From Bacteroidota bacterium (GTDB lineage Bacteria; Bacteroidota; Ignavibacteria; UBA10030; SZUA-254), in contig JAGVIE010000033.1 in assembly GCA_020056225.1 (NCBI GenBank), positions 1 to 64,000 on the forward strand: 64,000 nucleotides of DNA, read 5' to 3'. Made by a program: the position numbers and the translations under genes. A model generated the notes under the pieces. That model was not told where the DNA came from, searched no databases, and saw nothing but the letters and a program-made list of their open reading frames with translations. This document shows positions 30,558 through 40,246 of the stretch, in pieces; position 1 is the first letter of the stretch, and each line of letters starts with the position of its first letter.

Positions 30558-31235
30558 ATGGACGACAATAAAGTTCGCATTCTGCTCGTTGAAGATAATA
30601 AAGATTTTGCTAAACTTGTTCAAGTGTACCTACAGCGATATGAGAAATATAAATTTGAAATCGTGTGGAAGGAAAACTATACCGATACGATAAATGAGTT
30701 GGAATCAAACCGTAACTTCGACGTAATCCTAATGGATTATTTCCTTCCGGGGAAAAATGGTTTGGAGATCACAAAGGAATTAAAGGCGAAAAAAATTAAC
30801 AATCCGATCATATTTCTAACCGTCAACAAAGATTTTGAACTTGCGCTTGATGTAATGAAATTGGGAGTCGATGATTATCTTGTGAAAGAAGAAATCTCTT
30901 CGCCTGTTCTGCCGAGAACCGTGTTGAGCGTGATCGAGAAGCATCGTCTTCTTGATCAATTAATGCAGGTAGAAATTACACAGCAGAGGCTTCAAGCCAT
31001 CCGTGAAACCTTGATGGGGGTGGTTGGTGAACTCGAAAAACCATTGAATGAAATGAAAGCCCTTACCCAGAATTTCAAAGTACAATTTCCTGCAGATAAT
31101 CAAAAGAATTATGTCAAGATCGTCTGTGAAAATATTGATCGAATAATCGATAAGCTCACTAAACTTAAAACCCTCAAAGTTTACCGATCCGTAAAGTATA
31201 TTAAAGATATTAAGATGATCGACCTATCGGACTAA
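30558..31235 (+). CDS. Response regulator receiver protein, no recognisable DNA-binding output domain
   Basis: 225 aa; ILLVEDNKDFAKLV, VILMDYFLPGKNGLEI, FLTVNKD, VDDYLVKE. Confidence 0.88.
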   Translation: MDDNKVRILLVEDNKDFAKLVQVYLQRYEKYKFEIVWKENYTDTINELESNRNFDVILMDYFLPGKNGLEITKELKAKKINNPIIFLTVNKDFELALDVMKLGVDDYLVKEEISSPVLPRTVLSVIEKHRLLDQLMQVEITQQRLQAIRETLMGVVGELEKPLNEMKALTQNFKVQFPADNQKNYVKIVCENIDRIIDKLTKLKTLKVYRSVKYIKDIKMIDLSD

Positions 31236-31316
31236 TTTTGTTAATTACGATACTGTTATGTCGTTAATCGCAATGAAGTTCCTTCCCGCCCGCAATTTCA
31301 AAGAATGATTAAAACG

Positions 31317-31345
31317 TTGTAGATATCCGTTTTCTTTTGTATATT
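31317..31345 (+). promoter_or_regulatory. Promoter candidate for asnS (TTGTAG-N17-TATATT)
   Basis: -35-like 31317-31322, 17-nt spacer, -10 31340-31345. Confidence 0.4.
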
Positions 31346-31379
31346 TTCCAACACTTAATCTTTATTCCCAAGAGAAATT

Positions 31380-32675
31380 ATGGCACTGATATACATCGAT
31401 GATTTGAAAAATCACATTGCAGAAGAGATAAAAATAAGCGGATGGTTATATAATAAACGTTCGAGCGGTAAAGTACGATTCCTCGTTATCCGCGATGGAA
31501 CGGGAATACTTCAATGTGTTATGGTGAAAGGGATCATTCAGGATGATGTCTTCAATCTCTTTGATACTATTACACAGGAAACGTCTTTGCATGTTTTCGG
31601 AAAAATCAAAAAAGACGATCGCGCACCGGGTGGTTTCGAGATGGAGTTGACGAATATTCAAATCATCGCTATCGCGAAAGAATATCCGATAACACCTAAG
31701 GAACATGGCGTCGAATTTCTCATGGATCTTCGCCATCTCTGGCTCCGTTCATCGCGTCAACATGCTATCCTTCGGATACGGCATCAAATCATAAAAGCGA
31801 TCAGGGAATTTTTTGATAACCGTGGTTTTATTTTGATGGATGCGCCGATAATCACACCGGCGGCTTGCGAAGGAACAAGCACGCTTTTCGAAACCGATTA
31901 TTTCGACCTGGGAAAAGCATATCTCACGCAATCAGGTCAGCTATACGGTGAAGCTGGCGCGATGGCGCATGGTAAAATCTATGTCTTCGGTCCGACGTTT
32001 CGTGCCGAGAAATCGAAGACACGCCGCCATCTAACCGAATTCTGGATGGTTGAACCGGAGGTTGCCTTTGCCGATCTTAACGATAACATGGAATTAGCGG
32101 AAGAATTTCTTGAACATATTGTAACTTCCGTTCTGAAGTATCGCTCGGCTGAATTAAAAACACTTGAACGCAACATATCCATTCTGGAGAAAGTTAAAAA
32201 ACCGTTTCCCAGAGTTTCGTACTCCGAAGCGGTTGAGATTTTGAAGAAGGAAGGAATCGACTTTGAGTGGGGAAACGATTTTGGCGGCACCGATGAAACC
32301 ATCATCTCCGAAGGATTCGACAGACCTGTGATAGTCCATCGTTATCCAGCCAAAGTCAAAGCGTTTTATATGAAACGCGATCCGCAAAATCCCGATCTTG
32401 CCCTCGCGATGGATGTGCTTGCGCCAGAAGGATACGGCGAGATAATCGGCGGCAGCCAGCGCGAAGACGATTTTGATCTGCTTGTCCAGAGAATCAAAGA
32501 ACATAATTTGCCTCAATCGGCATTTGATTGGTATTTAGATTTAAGAAGATATGGTTCAGTGCCGCACGCAGGCTTCGGACTCGGTGTTGAAAGAACGGTT
32601 GGTTGGATTTGCGGTCTCGAACATGTACGCGAGACGATTCCATTCCCGCGGATGATTTACCGTCTGACACCTTAA
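31380..32675 (+). CDS. asnS: Asparaginyl-tRNA synthetase
   Basis: 431 aa; class II synthetase with [25 protein letters not shown] and [31 protein letters not shown]. Confidence 0.94.
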   Translation: MALIYIDDLKNHIAEEIKISGWLYNKRSSGKVRFLVIRDGTGILQCVMVKGIIQDDVFNLFDTITQETSLHVFGKIKKDDRAPGGFEMELTNIQIIAIAKEYPITPKEHGVEFLMDLRHLWLRSSRQHAILRIRHQIIKAIREFFDNRGFILMDAPIITPAACEGTSTLFETDYFDLGKAYLTQSGQLYGEAGAMAHGKIYVFGPTFRAEKSKTRRHLTEFWMVEPEVAFADLNDNMELAEEFLEHIVTSVLKYRSAELKTLERNISILEKVKKPFPRVSYSEAVEILKKEGIDFEWGNDFGGTDETIISEGFDRPVIVHRYPAKVKAFYMKRDPQNPDLALAMDVLAPEGYGEIIGGSQREDDFDLLVQRIKEHNLPQSAFDWYLDLRRYGSVPHAGFGLGVERTVGWICGLEHVRETIPFPRMIYRLTP

Positions 32676-32684
32676 TATTATTTT

Positions 32685-33860
32685 ATGCTTAAAGCTGATA
32701 ATCTTAGAAAAGAATTCGCAACCGTCGTAGCAGTTGATGGTATTTCGTTGGAAGCGCGACGAGGTGAGATACTCGGACTAATAGGTCCGAACGGCGCCGG
32801 CAAAACTACGACCATCAGGATGATTTTAAATATCATTCAACCTGATTCTGGCACAATCACATTCGACGGGAAGCCATTTAATGAGGGCATCCGTAATCTG
32901 CTTGGATATCTACCGGAGGAGAGGGGATTATACCGGAAGAACAAATTACTTAATGCTATTCTTTACTTTGCGAGTTTGAAGGGAATAGATACTGCGGAAG
33001 CAAAACGCCGCGCATATAAGTGGCTTGAAAGATTTGATTTGCTGAATAATTATCAGAGCAAAGTCGAAGAACTTTCGAAAGGGAATCAACAAAAAGTACA
33101 ATTTATCATTTCGATTCTTCACGATCCGCAGTTGGTAATTCTTGACGAACCTTTCTCCGGGCTTGATCCAGTAAATCAAATAGTTCTAAAAGATATTCTG
33201 TTGGAATTGAAGCAACAAGGGAAAGCGGTTATTTTTTCTACCCACCAGATGGATCAGGCTGAGAAGCTCTCGGATGGAATTTGTTTAATCAACAAGGGCA
33301 AAATGGTATTGGAGGGATCGGTCAAGGGAGTCAAACAACGGTTCGGAAAAAATTCTGTTCATCTTGAATACGATGGCAACGGTTCATTCCTGAAAGCTCT
33401 TCCATTCGTTCGCCAATCTACAGTTTATGAAAATTATGCCGAGCTGGTTTTAACCGATAGTATCCGCTCGCATGAAATACTTGAAGCATTATCTTCTAAA
33501 CTGGAAATAAGAAAATTCGAATACGTAGAACCGTCGTTGAATTCAATATTTATTGAAGTAGTCGGCATCCCAGATACAAATAGCCAGCCGGAACCTGTTC
33601 AGAAACAGGCAAAGCTGAAGCCGGGGAATGTTTTCAGTGATAAGCGTATCAAGAGAGAAATGGCATCGTTAATTATCTTCGCTTCGGTAACGGTTGCTGT
33701 ACTCATTGCGAAATTGTTTGTGCAAACTCTTTCGTGGGGCGTAGCGGGTATATTTGCTTTTGGAACCATTGCCACTTACTTCAAGTTTCTGAAAGCTAAG
33801 AAAGATGTTTCTTCTGAGATTCAGCGGAAGATGAAGGAGGGCAATTCCGATGAAAAATAA
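32685..33860 (+). CDS. ABC transporter ATP-binding protein (NatA-like)
   Basis: 391 aa; GPNGAGKTTTIRMIL, LSKGNQQKVQFI, LVILDEPFSGLDPVN. Confidence 0.92.
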   Translation: MLKADNLRKEFATVVAVDGISLEARRGEILGLIGPNGAGKTTTIRMILNIIQPDSGTITFDGKPFNEGIRNLLGYLPEERGLYRKNKLLNAILYFASLKGIDTAEAKRRAYKWLERFDLLNNYQSKVEELSKGNQQKVQFIISILHDPQLVILDEPFSGLDPVNQIVLKDILLELKQQGKAVIFSTHQMDQAEKLSDGICLINKGKMVLEGSVKGVKQRFGKNSVHLEYDGNGSFLKALPFVRQSTVYENYAELVLTDSIRSHEILEALSSKLEIRKFEYVEPSLNSIFIEVVGIPDTNSQPEPVQKQAKLKPGNVFSDKRIKREMASLIIFASVTVAVLIAKLFVQTLSWGVAGIFAFGTIATYFKFLKAKKDVSSEIQRKMKEGNSDEK

Positions 33861-35103
33861 AATGTTCCAAGTCGCACGCTGGGAATACGTCGAGAAAATA
33901 AAATCTAAAGCGTTCTTAATTTCTCTTATCATTATGCCGATTATCATGATCGGAATGGGAATTGTTCCTTCATTACTGATGAGCAGACCCGATTCAGAGA
34001 GCATTAGTATCGGTATCATTGACCGGTCAGGAGAGATACAAGAGCAACTGGATAAAGAGCTGTTAGAAAAATATAAACTTACGAATGGTCAGCCTAATTA
34101 CATTCTTCGTTCTATCCCGTTTGAATCTGCAGATGATATAGCATCGGCGAAAATAAATGCAGATGCTTTAGTCATATCTGAAGAAATCGAAGGGTATATA
34201 ATTATTAATAAATCCTATATGTCTGATACTACTGTTGAGTATCGTTCGCTAAATGCTGGAAATATAAAAATAACATCTCGCATCGAACGAATAATCAGAG
34301 ACATAGTTGTATCCAAAAAACTTCAGGCAAAGGGGCTTGATCCTGTTTTAGTTAAAGAATTGACTGTTCCAATCGACATGAAGACCATCAAAATATCCAA
34401 GTCCGGGAAGGAAGAGGAAGCCGGCTTCGAGAAAGTCTTTTTCACTTCTTATATATTCATGATGATGATGTTTTTTCTCATCATGACATCAGGACAGTTG
34501 CTTGTTAGAAGTATGCTGGAAGAAAAATCCAACAGAGTTGTAGAAGTATTGATGTCGTCCAGTTCCGCAAACGATTTGATGGGTGGAAAGATTATCGGCT
34601 TGAGCGGGCTTGGCTTAACCCAGATTGCGTTCTGGGCGGTCATCGGGATAGCAGTTAGTTTGAAATTTTCTGTTACCATGATTCCCGGTCTAAGCGCGTT
34701 GCTTCTCTTCGTATATTTTATTCTCGGATATGTGTTATACGCGGCAATCTTTGTGGCGGCAGGAGCGCCGGTATCCACTGAGCAAGAGGCACAGCAGATT
34801 TCAAGTTACTTAGTATTAATTCTTATTATCCCGATAGTGTTTGCAATCACGGTCGTACAAAATCCAAACTCTACGCTCGTTCAGGCGCTAACGTACATAC
34901 CTTTACTGACACCTTCGATGATGGCGATGCGGATTCCGATACAGATGCCGTCGATGCTGGAGATAATAGTAACAATTATTCTTCTGGCGTTATCATCAAT
35001 CGGTGCGATCTGGATCGCGGGTAAAATCTTTAGAACGACTATCCTCTCTTACGGAAAGAGACCGGGCATTAAAGAATTATGGAATCTTCTCAAGGCAAAA
35101 TAA
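33850..35103 (+). CDS. ABC transporter permease (NatB/ABC-2 type)
   Basis: 417 aa; N-terminal TM and large extracytoplasmic region; LLVRSMLEEKSNRVVEVLMSSSSANDLMGGKIIGLSGLGLTQ; overlaps the ATPase gene. Confidence 0.9.
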   Translation: MKNKMFQVARWEYVEKIKSKAFLISLIIMPIIMIGMGIVPSLLMSRPDSESISIGIIDRSGEIQEQLDKELLEKYKLTNGQPNYILRSIPFESADDIASAKINADALVISEEIEGYIIINKSYMSDTTVEYRSLNAGNIKITSRIERIIRDIVVSKKLQAKGLDPVLVKELTVPIDMKTIKISKSGKEEEAGFEKVFFTSYIFMMMMFFLIMTSGQLLVRSMLEEKSNRVVEVLMSSSSANDLMGGKIIGLSGLGLTQIAFWAVIGIAVSLKFSVTMIPGLSALLLFVYFILGYVLYAAIFVAAGAPVSTEQEAQQISSYLVLILIIPIVFAITVVQNPNSTLVQALTYIPLLTPSMMAMRIPIQMPSMLEIIVTIILLALSSIGAIWIAGKIFRTTILSYGKRPGIKELWNLLKAK

Positions 35104-35116
35104 TAAGGAGCATAAG

Positions 35117-35605
35117 ATGAAATCTTTCGTGATCATTTTTCTTATCGTCAGCATATTATCGTCTGCCACAGCGCAGATCGCTGAACCAAAACAAGAAATG
35201 GAGACAATAGATAAATCGGTTTTCGGACTTGGATTTTCCGCTGGTGCGGCGAGCGGCTTCGGTTTAAGTTTTCGGCAGCATTTACCCGGAGATTTTTCCT
35301 ATCAAATCGTTGCCGGTGTGATAAAAGCAGACAACAAAACATTATATAACGTCGGAGGGGAATTGCAATATGACTTTGTACGTGGGGGTACTGCAAGATT
35401 TTTTGGCAGCAGTGCCCTGGGATATTTTTATAAAGGTTCGTCAAGTAATGAATTGAAAGGTCCATTTCGCATCGGTTTTGGAATAGGTGGAGAATTACAA
35501 AAGCTCGATCCGTTTTATATAGCCGGTGAGTTATTATTCACCTATTTTACCGATGGAACAATTTTGCCGCTTCCGCAAATCAGCGCGCATTATTATTTCA
35601 ATTGA
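35117..35605 (+). CDS. Small secreted/outer-membrane hypothetical protein
   Basis: Start chosen at MKSFVIIFLIVSILSSATAQ (35117), not the track start; signal peptide and C-terminal beta-rich segment ending YYFN. Confidence 0.6.
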   Translation: MKSFVIIFLIVSILSSATAQIAEPKQEMETIDKSVFGLGFSAGAASGFGLSFRQHLPGDFSYQIVAGVIKADNKTLYNVGGELQYDFVRGGTARFFGSSALGYFYKGSSSNELKGPFRIGFGIGGELQKLDPFYIAGELLFTYFTDGTILPLPQISAHYYFN

Positions 35606-35662
35606 AAATTAGCAGAAATATTGTTATCTTCTTAAGAAATTTTTATCGTTTAATCACACTGA

Positions 35663-36175
35663 ATGAATTTTGAAGTAATTTTTTTCCTTATAGTTGCCGC
35701 ATCGGCGATTGCATCGGCGATCCTGATGATCACACAACAGAATCCGATCAAGGGCGTGTTGTTCCTGATAGTGAATTTCTTTTGTTTGGCTCTGATCTAT
35801 CTTATCCTTCACGCTCAATTCATCGCTATCATACAAATACTCGTATATGCCGGCGCGATTATGGTGTTGTTTCTATTTGTCATCATGTTATTGAATCTTG
35901 GAGATGAGACAAAACTTGAGGATAAACTGAGCTACAAGAAAACGATTGCCTATCTTTTATCGGGCGTAGTTCTTTTGGAAATTCTCATCGGGTTGGGTCT
36001 GCCGTTTGGTGTTAATACAATGCCGACCAATCCCAAAGCTTTAGAGATCGGCACAGTAGAATTCATAGGAAAATCTTTATACACGGAATACCTTTTACCT
36101 TTTGAAATTACATCGATATTACTTTTAGCGGCGATAGTTGGCGTTATTGTTTTAGCAAAAAAGAAATTCCAATGA
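35663..36175 (+). CDS. nuoJ: NADH-quinone oxidoreductase subunit J
   Basis: 170 aa; [52 protein letters not shown]. Confidence 0.93.
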   Translation: MNFEVIFFLIVAASAIASAILMITQQNPIKGVLFLIVNFFCLALIYLILHAQFIAIIQILVYAGAIMVLFLFVIMLLNLGDETKLEDKLSYKKTIAYLLSGVVLLEILIGLGLPFGVNTMPTNPKALEIGTVEFIGKSLYTEYLLPFEITSILLLAAIVGVIVLAKKKFQ

Positions 36176-36492
36176 ATTTCAATCTCATCGAAATACCGTT
36201 GAATTATTATTTGTCTCTGAGCGCGATAATGTTCACGATCGGCGTGGTGGGCGTTCTAACCCGCCGCAATGCCATCATAGTTTTCATGTGCATAGAGCTT
36301 ATGCTGAATTCGGTGAATCTGACTTTAGTCGCTTTTTCGGCTTTCCACGGAAACCCGACAGGACAAATACTGGTATTTTTCGTAATGGCAGTCGCTGCGG
36401 CAGAAGCGGCGGTTGGTTTGGCAATAATTATCGCATTGTTCCGTAATAAAATGACTGTGAACATCGATGAAATCAATATTATGAAATGGTGA
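36172..36492 (+). CDS. nuoK: NADH-quinone oxidoreductase subunit K
   Basis: 106 aa; [47 protein letters not shown]. Confidence 0.95.
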   Translation: MNFNLIEIPLNYYLSLSAIMFTIGVVGVLTRRNAIIVFMCIELMLNSVNLTLVAFSAFHGNPTGQILVFFVMAVAAAEAAVGLAIIIALFRNKMTVNIDEINIMKW

Positions 36493-36537
36493 AATGGGAT
36501 TGAATCATTGATGATTGGTTCATTGAAGAATTGAATT

Positions 36538-36639
36538 ATGACACAAGCAGAACAATTAAAGGATAGAACAAAGCAATTGCAAAACGCAACAGAAATAATC
36601 GGAGTAAAACAACGAATCAATGAAAAAATGATAAAATGA
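36538..36639 (+). pseudogene. 33-aa ORF resembling a clipped N-terminus of a four-helix-bundle (IVS protein) gene
   Basis: MTQAEQLKDRTKQLQNATEIIGVKQRINEKMIK*; the first 13 residues resemble MTxAEQLKxRTKxF starts of the family. Weak. Confidence 0.3.
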
Positions 36640-36643
36640 ACAA

Positions 36644-38596
36644 ATGATTCAATTCGCTCCCTACATAGTTCTTCTTCCTTTCATCGGCTTCCTGATTAAC
36701 GGATTGCTCGGTAAGAAGATCAATTCTGAAAAGCTCTCTGGAATTATCGGAAGCGGTTCAGTGGGAATATCGTTTATCATTGCCGCGATGATCTTTGTTG
36801 AGATGTTAAGATCTCCGGTTGAAGAACGATCGCATATCGTTACAATCTTTAATTGGATTACTGCAGGTTCGTTTTCCATAAACGCAGAATATCAGGTTGA
36901 CCAACTTTCAATTCTGATGACACTTATCGTTACGGGCGTTGGCTTTCTTATTCATGTTTATTCAATCGGTTATATGCATGGAGATAATGGATTCTGGAGA
37001 TTCTTTGCCTACCTGAATCTTTTCATCTTCATGATGTTGAATCTTGTACTTGCGAACAATTTTCTTCTGATGTTTTTGGGTTGGGAAGGGGTTGGATTAT
37101 GCTCCTACCTCTTAATCGGTTTCTGGCATGATCGGAAGTTTGATACGGGCGGTTACAAACTGGGTGAAGCTACAACGAGCGATGCCGCAAAGAAAGCGTT
37201 TATTGTAAATCGGATTGGTGATTTCGGTTTTCTGATTGCAATGTTCTTGATCTTCAAATTGTTTGGTAGTTTGAAATTTGAAGATGTTTTTAGTCAGGCA
37301 TCTGCAATAATAACAACAGGCGATAAAACAATGTTTTGGATTACATTGTTATTATTTCTTGGAGCGACCGGTAAATCCGCACAGATACCGCTGTTCGTTT
37401 GGCTGCCCGATGCGATGGCTGGTCCCACTCCTGTTAGTGCGCTTATTCACGCCGCAACAATGGTAACAGCCGGCGTATATATGGTTGCTCGGTGTTCGGT
37501 CTTATTTGCTCTTGCACCCGCCACGATGGAAATTGTTGCTATTGTTGGAATAGCGACTGCCCTCTTTGCCGCCACGATGGGATTGGTTCAGAATGATATC
37601 AAGAAAGTGCTTGCATATTCGACTATCAGCCAGCTTGGATATATGTTCCTTGGACTCGGGGTTGGCGCATTTGCGTCCGGTATATTTCACGTGATGACAC
37701 ATGCGTTTTTTAAGGCGCTGCTTTTCTTAGGCGCAGGCGCAGTTATTCACGCGATGCACAATGAGCAGGATATACAAAACATGGGCGGACTCAAATCGAA
37801 GATGCCCACAACGTATAAAACATTTTTTATTGCTGCATTAGCGATTGCCGGAATTCCTCCACTGTCAGGTTTCTTCAGCAAAGATGAAATATTGTGGAAG
37901 GCATTCTCACAAGGTTCTTACATATATTGGATTCTCGGATGGATAACTGCCGGCTTAACAGCATTCTACATGTTCCGGCTCGTCTCACTAACTTTTGAGG
38001 GGAAAGAACGCTGGTCGCACGATAAACATCCGCATGAAGTGCCTAAGGCGATGACCATTCCGCTAATAATTCTTGCAATCCTTTCGGTTGTTGGTGGATT
38101 TGTTGGAATACCGCATAGCCTTGGCGGTGGGAATTACATTGAACAATTTCTTGAACCGGTATTCGAGAAGGCGAATTTACATTTAGCGAACGGACAGCAT
38201 GAAAGTTTATCTCTTGAATATTTGTTGATGATACTATCCGTACTTGTCGCTTTCGGCGGAATATATTTCGCGCGTCAATTTTATCTCCGGAAACCTGAGC
38301 TTGTTTCAAAGCTATCAGCATCCTTCAGAGGCATGTATAAGCTCTTGTGGAATAAATATTACGTTGATGAAGTATATGAATACACAATCGTGAAGCCAAT
38401 CAAGATTGGCTCAGATAAACTTCTATGGAAAGGCTTCGACGTTGGAATAATTGATGGAATCGTAAACGGTTCCGCAAAGTTAATTGAGTTTACAAGCAGT
38501 TGGTTAAGACGTATCCAGGTCGGCGTTGTGCAAAGTTATGCGTTGGTGTTTGTAGTCGGAATCATCGTGATTCTTGGAATATTGATTTTAAGATAG
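36644..38596 (+). CDS. nuoL: NADH-quinone oxidoreductase subunit L
   Basis: 650 aa; MFLGWEGVGLCSYLLIGFW, FVWLPDAMAGPTPVSALIHAATMVTAGVYMVAR. Confidence 0.95.
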   Translation: MIQFAPYIVLLPFIGFLINGLLGKKINSEKLSGIIGSGSVGISFIIAAMIFVEMLRSPVEERSHIVTIFNWITAGSFSINAEYQVDQLSILMTLIVTGVGFLIHVYSIGYMHGDNGFWRFFAYLNLFIFMMLNLVLANNFLLMFLGWEGVGLCSYLLIGFWHDRKFDTGGYKLGEATTSDAAKKAFIVNRIGDFGFLIAMFLIFKLFGSLKFEDVFSQASAIITTGDKTMFWITLLLFLGATGKSAQIPLFVWLPDAMAGPTPVSALIHAATMVTAGVYMVARCSVLFALAPATMEIVAIVGIATALFAATMGLVQNDIKKVLAYSTISQLGYMFLGLGVGAFASGIFHVMTHAFFKALLFLGAGAVIHAMHNEQDIQNMGGLKSKMPTTYKTFFIAALAIAGIPPLSGFFSKDEILWKAFSQGSYIYWILGWITAGLTAFYMFRLVSLTFEGKERWSHDKHPHEVPKAMTIPLIILAILSVVGGFVGIPHSLGGGNYIEQFLEPVFEKANLHLANGQHESLSLEYLLMILSVLVAFGGIYFARQFYLRKPELVSKLSASFRGMYKLLWNKYYVDEVYEYTIVKPIKIGSDKLLWKGFDVGIIDGIVNGSAKLIEFTSSWLRRIQVGVVQSYALVFVVGIIVILGILILR

Positions 38597-38597
38597 A

Positions 38598-38661
38598 ACC
38601 CTCACCCTATAATCCCTCTCCCAAATTGGGAGAGGGATGTCACGTAGTGACAGAAGAGGGT
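38598..38661. repeat. Compound palindromic intergenic element
   Basis: CCCTCTCCCAAATTGGGAGAGGG (38614-38636), TGTCACGTAGTGACA (38638-38652), outer arms ACCCTC/GAGGGT. Confidence 0.8.
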
Positions 38662-38686
38662 AACCAGAAATTTAATAAATAGTTTA

Positions 38687-40246
38687 ATGTCTAATCTTCT
38701 CACATATATAATATTTCTCCCGCTCGTCGGCAGTATTTTATTATTACTGCTTAATCGTGAACGGGTGACAGCGATTAAGACAATTGGGATTGCTCTGAGT
38801 GTTCTAACGTTTATTGTTTCACTCTTGTTGTATTTCGGATTTGATTCTGAGAATCCGGGAATTCAGTTTGTCCATAAAGTTTCATGGATTTCTTCCCTTA
38901 ATGTTTCCTATAGTGTCGGTGTCGATGGCCTCTCGATTCTCCTGGTTATGCTTACGACTTTCCTTACGCCTATCGCATTACTTTCATCCTGGAAATCAAT
39001 CGAGAAGCGGGTAAAAGAATATACCATCATGATCTTGTTACTCGAAACAGGAATGTTAGGTGTGTTCTGCGCACTTGATATGTTTCTCTTTTATGTCTTT
39101 TGGGAAGCGATGCTTATACCGATGTATTTCATCATCGGTATCTGGGGTGGAGGGAACCGGATTTATGCCGCGATCAAATTCTTCATCTATACGATGTTCG
39201 GTAGTTTGCTGATGCTGATTGCGATCATCTGGCTTGGCTACTACGCATCCACACAACCTAACGGACAATTCACTACAGATTTGATGCAGCTTTACAGCAT
39301 TGGTCCAACAATTCCACTAACGATCCAATCGTGGATGTTTCTTGCATTCACACTTAGTTTTGCAATCAAAGTCCCGTTGTTTCCGTTCCACACATGGCTG
39401 CCTGATGCGCACGTCGAAGCGCCGACTGCCGGCAGTGTTATTCTTGCAGGTGTTCTCTTGAAAATGGGAACATACGGATTGCTTCGTTTCTCGATGCCGC
39501 TTTTCCCGGATGCAACAATGAAGTTCATGCCGTATATCGCCGCGCTTGCTGTTATCGGAATTATATATGGCGCGCTCGTATCGATGGTTCAGACAGATAT
39601 TAAAAAGCTTGTGGCATATTCATCCGTAAGTCACTTAGGATTTGTAGTTCTTGGAATGTTTTCACTAACTGAAGAAGGTATCCAGGGTGCGATTATTCAG
39701 ATGATCAATCACGGACTTTCCACTGGCGCGCTCTTCTTAATTGTCGGGATGATTTATGAGAGAAGGCATACGCGTGAGATTTCTGAATTCGGCGGCTTGG
39801 CGAAAGTCATGCCGATCTTTTCAACTTTCTTTATGATTGTCTCTCTTTCTTCTATAGGTTTGCCGGGGCTTAACGGATTTGTCGGCGAATTTCTTATTCT
39901 ACTGGGTTCATTCAATTCACCATTCCTCAATCAATGGTTCACGATTTTATCGGCAACAGGTGTTATCTTTGCCGCCGTATATTTACTGTGGATGTATCAG
40001 CGTGTGATATTCGGAAAAGTAACTAACCCGCTTAACCAGAATCTTCTAGATCTCTCGAAACGTGAAATTGCCGTGCTCGTGCCCGTGTTGGTATTCATCG
40101 TTTGGATTGGAATCTATCCGAACACATTTCTAAAACAATCCGCATCCACTACAAAAAAAATCGTTTCAATAGTTACACAAAAACCGCTCCCCCGATTAGC
40201 TGCAACTGAGCAATCAGTTAAGCTTGGAAACACGCAAGGGAAATGA
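38687..40246 (+). CDS. nuoM: NADH-quinone oxidoreductase subunit M
   Basis: 519 aa; FYVFWEAMLIPMYFIIGIWGG, FHTWLPDAHVEAPTAGSVILAGVLLKMGTYG. Confidence 0.95.
   Translation: MSNLLTYIIFLPLVGSILLLLLNRERVTAIKTIGIALSVLTFIVSLLLYFGFDSENPGIQFVHKVSWISSLNVSYSVGVDGLSILLVMLTTFLTPIALLSSWKSIEKRVKEYTIMILLLETGMLGVFCALDMFLFYVFWEAMLIPMYFIIGIWGGGNRIYAAIKFFIYTMFGSLLMLIAIIWLGYYASTQPNGQFTTDLMQLYSIGPTIPLTIQSWMFLAFTLSFAIKVPLFPFHTWLPDAHVEAPTAGSVILAGVLLKMGTYGLLRFSMPLFPDATMKFMPYIAALAVIGIIYGALVSMVQTDIKKLVAYSSVSHLGFVVLGMFSLTEEGIQGAIIQMINHGLSTGALFLIVGMIYERRHTREISEFGGLAKVMPIFSTFFMIVSLSSIGLPGLNGFVGEFLILLGSFNSPFLNQWFTILSATGVIFAAVYLLWMYQRVIFGKVTNPLNQNLLDLSKREIAVLVPVLVFIVWIGIYPNTFLKQSASTTKKIVSIVTQKPLPRLAATEQSVKLGNTQGK

Noticed and set aside
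31321-31379. T-box or other aminoacyl-tRNA-responsive leader for asnS
   Set aside because: The leader is short, with no specifier stem or T-box consensus visible; a simple promoter explains the region.
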